Shown here piece after piece: positions 7,361 to 8,543 of a stretch of DNA of 8,543 nt. The translations under genes and the position numbers were made by a program. The DNA lies in assembly GCA_003521815.1 (NCBI GenBank), contig DPHE01000016.1:1-8543 (forward strand), read 5' to 3'. The notes beneath the pieces are model-generated. The model ran no database searches and was not told the origin of the DNA. It saw nothing but the letters and a program-made list of their open reading frames with translations. Positions within the stretch are counted from its first letter, which is position 1, and the number at the start of each line of letters is the position of its first letter. The DNA comes from Colwellia sp. (GTDB lineage: Bacteria; Pseudomonadota; Gammaproteobacteria; Enterobacterales; Alteromonadaceae).

Positions 7361-7441
7361 GCTCTTCGACAAGCTCAGGACCAACGGAGATGAGTGGAAG
7401 TTCTTACCGTTCGCTCTGAGCGCGAAGCAGTCGAAGGGAGC
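7361..7441. repeat. REP-like imperfect inverted repeat in intergenic space
   Basis: The left arm (7361-7387) contains TTCGACAAGCTCAGGACCAA and the right arm (7407-7441) contains its inverted counterpart. Pairs are GCTC/GAGC, TTCGAC/GTCGAA, GCTCAG/CTGAGC and AACGG/CCGTT around a 19-base loop. The right arm carries an extra internal stretch (7422-7429) opposite two bases in the left arm. Sequences of the form CTTCGACAAGCTCAGG and CCGTTCG-CTGAGC are recognisable as a widely scattered extragenic palindromic repeat in many bacterial genomes. It is GC-richer than its surroundings and lies between a terminated gene and the 3' end of a minus-strand gene, as such repeats usually do. Apart from this element and the terminator at its start, I see nothing in the 7165-7532 spacer: no gene, RNA or mobile element. 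Confidence 0.75.
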
Positions 7442-7532
7442 AGTCAAAGATGTCGTTATGAATAAACTCCTGAGTAAAGTACATAGGTAAATTAAATATT
7501 AGGTGGTGAATGGTAATTGGCTACTTTAATAA

Positions 7533-8306
7533 TTAACCTGTATAAATATCAAAAAAGAAATACAGTGTGGTAGCAATACTGACCACAATAACAAAGCGTC
7601 TAACCTGTTTTTGGGGTAATTGGCGTGACACATGCGCTGCAACATAGCCTCCCACTAAGGTGCCACATAGCACAATAGTCCCTTCATACCAGGCAATAAC
7701 ATCATTATAAATAAACAATGCGATGGCAATCAGTGATACGGTCGATGAGATTAATAGTTTTAATCCATTCATGGTATTGATATTTGTGTGACCAGCTAAT
7801 ACTAAATAGCTGAGTGTAATAATACCCAGTCCCGCGTTGAAGAAACCACCATAGGTTGATACCCCAAAAAGGATTATTAACAGTAAAATGCCACCGATGG
7901 ATGATGCGTGTCGGTGATTTGAGGCTATTTTTTTAAGTCCCGTATTAATCTGCCCGCCAAAAATAAACAAGACGGTAGCAAATAATAACAACCAAGGAAT
8001 AGCCTCTCGAAACACTGCTTGAGGTGTTTGTAGTAATAGCCAGGCACCAGAAATACCACCGATTAAGCTGATTATTAATATTAGAAGCAGTCCATCTCTA
8101 TGGTCAGCAATCTCTTTTCGAAAGGCATAAATACCGCTCATATAACCAGCGCATGACGCAAAAGTATTTGTCGCATTGGCCATAATAGGAGGAATGCCAA
8201 CAAAGATAAGTGTGGGGAATGTAATAAAACTTCCGCCGCCTGCAATTGAGTTCAGAACACCGCCAAAAAATCCTGCGAGGAACAGAAGTACAAGTTCAAA
8301 TGACAT
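7533..8306 (-). CDS. TSUP family (TauE/SafE) inner-membrane permease
   Basis: Numbered from the start used here, this is a 257-residue, very hydrophobic protein with about eight membrane segments in two related halves. The first half carries the family signature FFGGVLNSIAGGGSFITFPT (13-32) and NATNTFASCAGYMSG (44-58). The second has the matching STYGGFFNAGLGIITLSYL (150-168) and NTMNGLKLL (177-185), then GGYVAAHVSRQLP (219-231). TSUP proteins move sulfite, sulfonates, sulfoacetate or other organic anions across the inner membrane; the substrate is not determinable here. The frame is open to ATGs at 8357 and 8390, but none of the three starts has a good ribosome binding site. The shortest begins just before the first conserved helix and gives the usual family length, so I chose it. 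The 8390 start would add 28 residues. No sulfur-metabolism gene is adjacent. Confidence 0.85.
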   Translation of the reverse strand: MSFELVLLFLAGFFGGVLNSIAGGGSFITFPTLIFVGIPPIMANATNTFASCAGYMSGIYAFRKEIADHRDGLLLILIISLIGGISGAWLLLQTPQAVFREAIPWLLLFATVLFIFGGQINTGLKKIASNHRHASSIGGILLLIILFGVSTYGGFFNAGLGIITLSYLVLAGHTNINTMNGLKLLISSTVSLIAIALFIYNDVIAWYEGTIVLCGTLVGGYVAAHVSRQLPQKQVRRFVIVVSIATTLYFFFDIYTG

Positions 8307-8442
8307 CGTTAAAAATAGACCTAAGGAGTATGTAGATGGGCTAGACGATAGCATATTTACAGTAAGTCCAATAAGTTCATATAGAAGCATGTAATAACTT
8401 AAAAATTATTTACCACGCTTTCGTCATTTTTTTAAATATTGC

Positions 8443-8460
8443 TCCACAAAAGTCCACAAA
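8443..8460. repeat. Tandem 8-bp direct repeat upstream of the permease gene
   Basis: TCCACAAA-AG-TCCACAAA repeats an 8-base word at a 10-bp period, about one helical turn, so both copies face the same side of the DNA. It lies 53 bases upstream of the longest possible permease start. Such spacing suits a regulator bound as a direct-repeat pair. There is no independent evidence for function. Confidence 0.4.
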
Positions 8461-8500
8461 TTCATTAACTTCCTAAAATTATTTTATCACCCCTTATTTT

Positions 8501-8520
8501 TACTGGTTATATGACCAGTA
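8501..8520. promoter_or_regulatory. 20-bp palindromic operator candidate at the right edge
   Basis: TACTGGTTATATGACCAGTA has perfect 7-base arms (8501-8507 and 8514-8520) around a 6-base centre. The TGGT-N-ACCA core recalls operators of GntR-family regulators, though those usually have a shorter spacer. The 11-base word TATTTTTACTG starts at 8495, overlapping the left arm, and recurs at 8531-8541. The site could serve the permease gene or a divergent gene beyond the window. The remaining sequence of 8391-8543 shows no gene. Confidence 0.5.
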
Positions 8521-8543
8521 CTCATGCTGATATTTTTACTGAT

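Noticed and set aside
8176..8394. 72-residue plus-strand frame inside the permease gene
   Set aside because: It is antisense to the conserved first helices of the TSUP protein and is a shadow of that gene.
1..8543. CRISPR arrays, tRNA or rRNA genes, toxin-antitoxin pairs, defence islands
   Set aside because: I saw no regularly spaced repeats, tRNA-like cloverleaf or defence gene. The RecQ-like helicase is a repair-type enzyme with no nuclease or other defence partner next to it.

Overview
The window looks like chromosomal DNA from an AT-rich marine gammaproteobacterium, most likely of the Colwellia/Thalassotalea type (Alteromonadales). This is judged from base composition, the gene families, the look of the proteins and a PsrA-like fatty-acid operator. 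No database search was possible, so the taxonomic call is an inference.

Layout. Bases 1-170 carry the open 3' end of a plus-strand gene that begins outside the window (product unknown). It is followed on the minus strand by a decayed, frameshifted scrap of an IS256-family transposase (about 191-420). Next come three plus-strand genes with short gaps and no visible terminator between them: a small RidA/YoaB-type enamine/imine deaminase (start reassigned to 659), a RecQ-family DNA helicase with an atypical zinc region and no recognisable HRDC domain, and an EamA-type (DMT superfamily) ten-helix transporter. They could be co-transcribed. Converging on them from the minus strand is a conserved-looking protein of unknown function with a CGSC motif.

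A 300-base divergent spacer follows. It holds a probable promoter and a PsrA/FadR-like inverted repeat in front of a 602-residue acyl-CoA dehydrogenase (GTG start, strong ribosome binding site), which ends in a textbook intrinsic terminator. The 300 bases after that hold a large REP-like imperfect inverted repeat. The last gene, on the minus strand, is a TSUP (TauE/SafE) membrane permease. The right edge (8391-8543) has no gene but carries a 20-bp palindrome and a tandem 8-bp repeat that look like operators.

Functional picture. The genes are mostly housekeeping or accessory metabolism: metabolite damage control (RidA), DNA repair (RecQ-like), small-molecule transport (EamA, TSUP) and beta-oxidation (acyl-CoA dehydrogenase). 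I do not see a convincing novel multi-gene system. The items most worth checking are the unknown CGSC protein, the divergent RecQ zinc region, the fatty-acid operator and the palindromes at the right edge.
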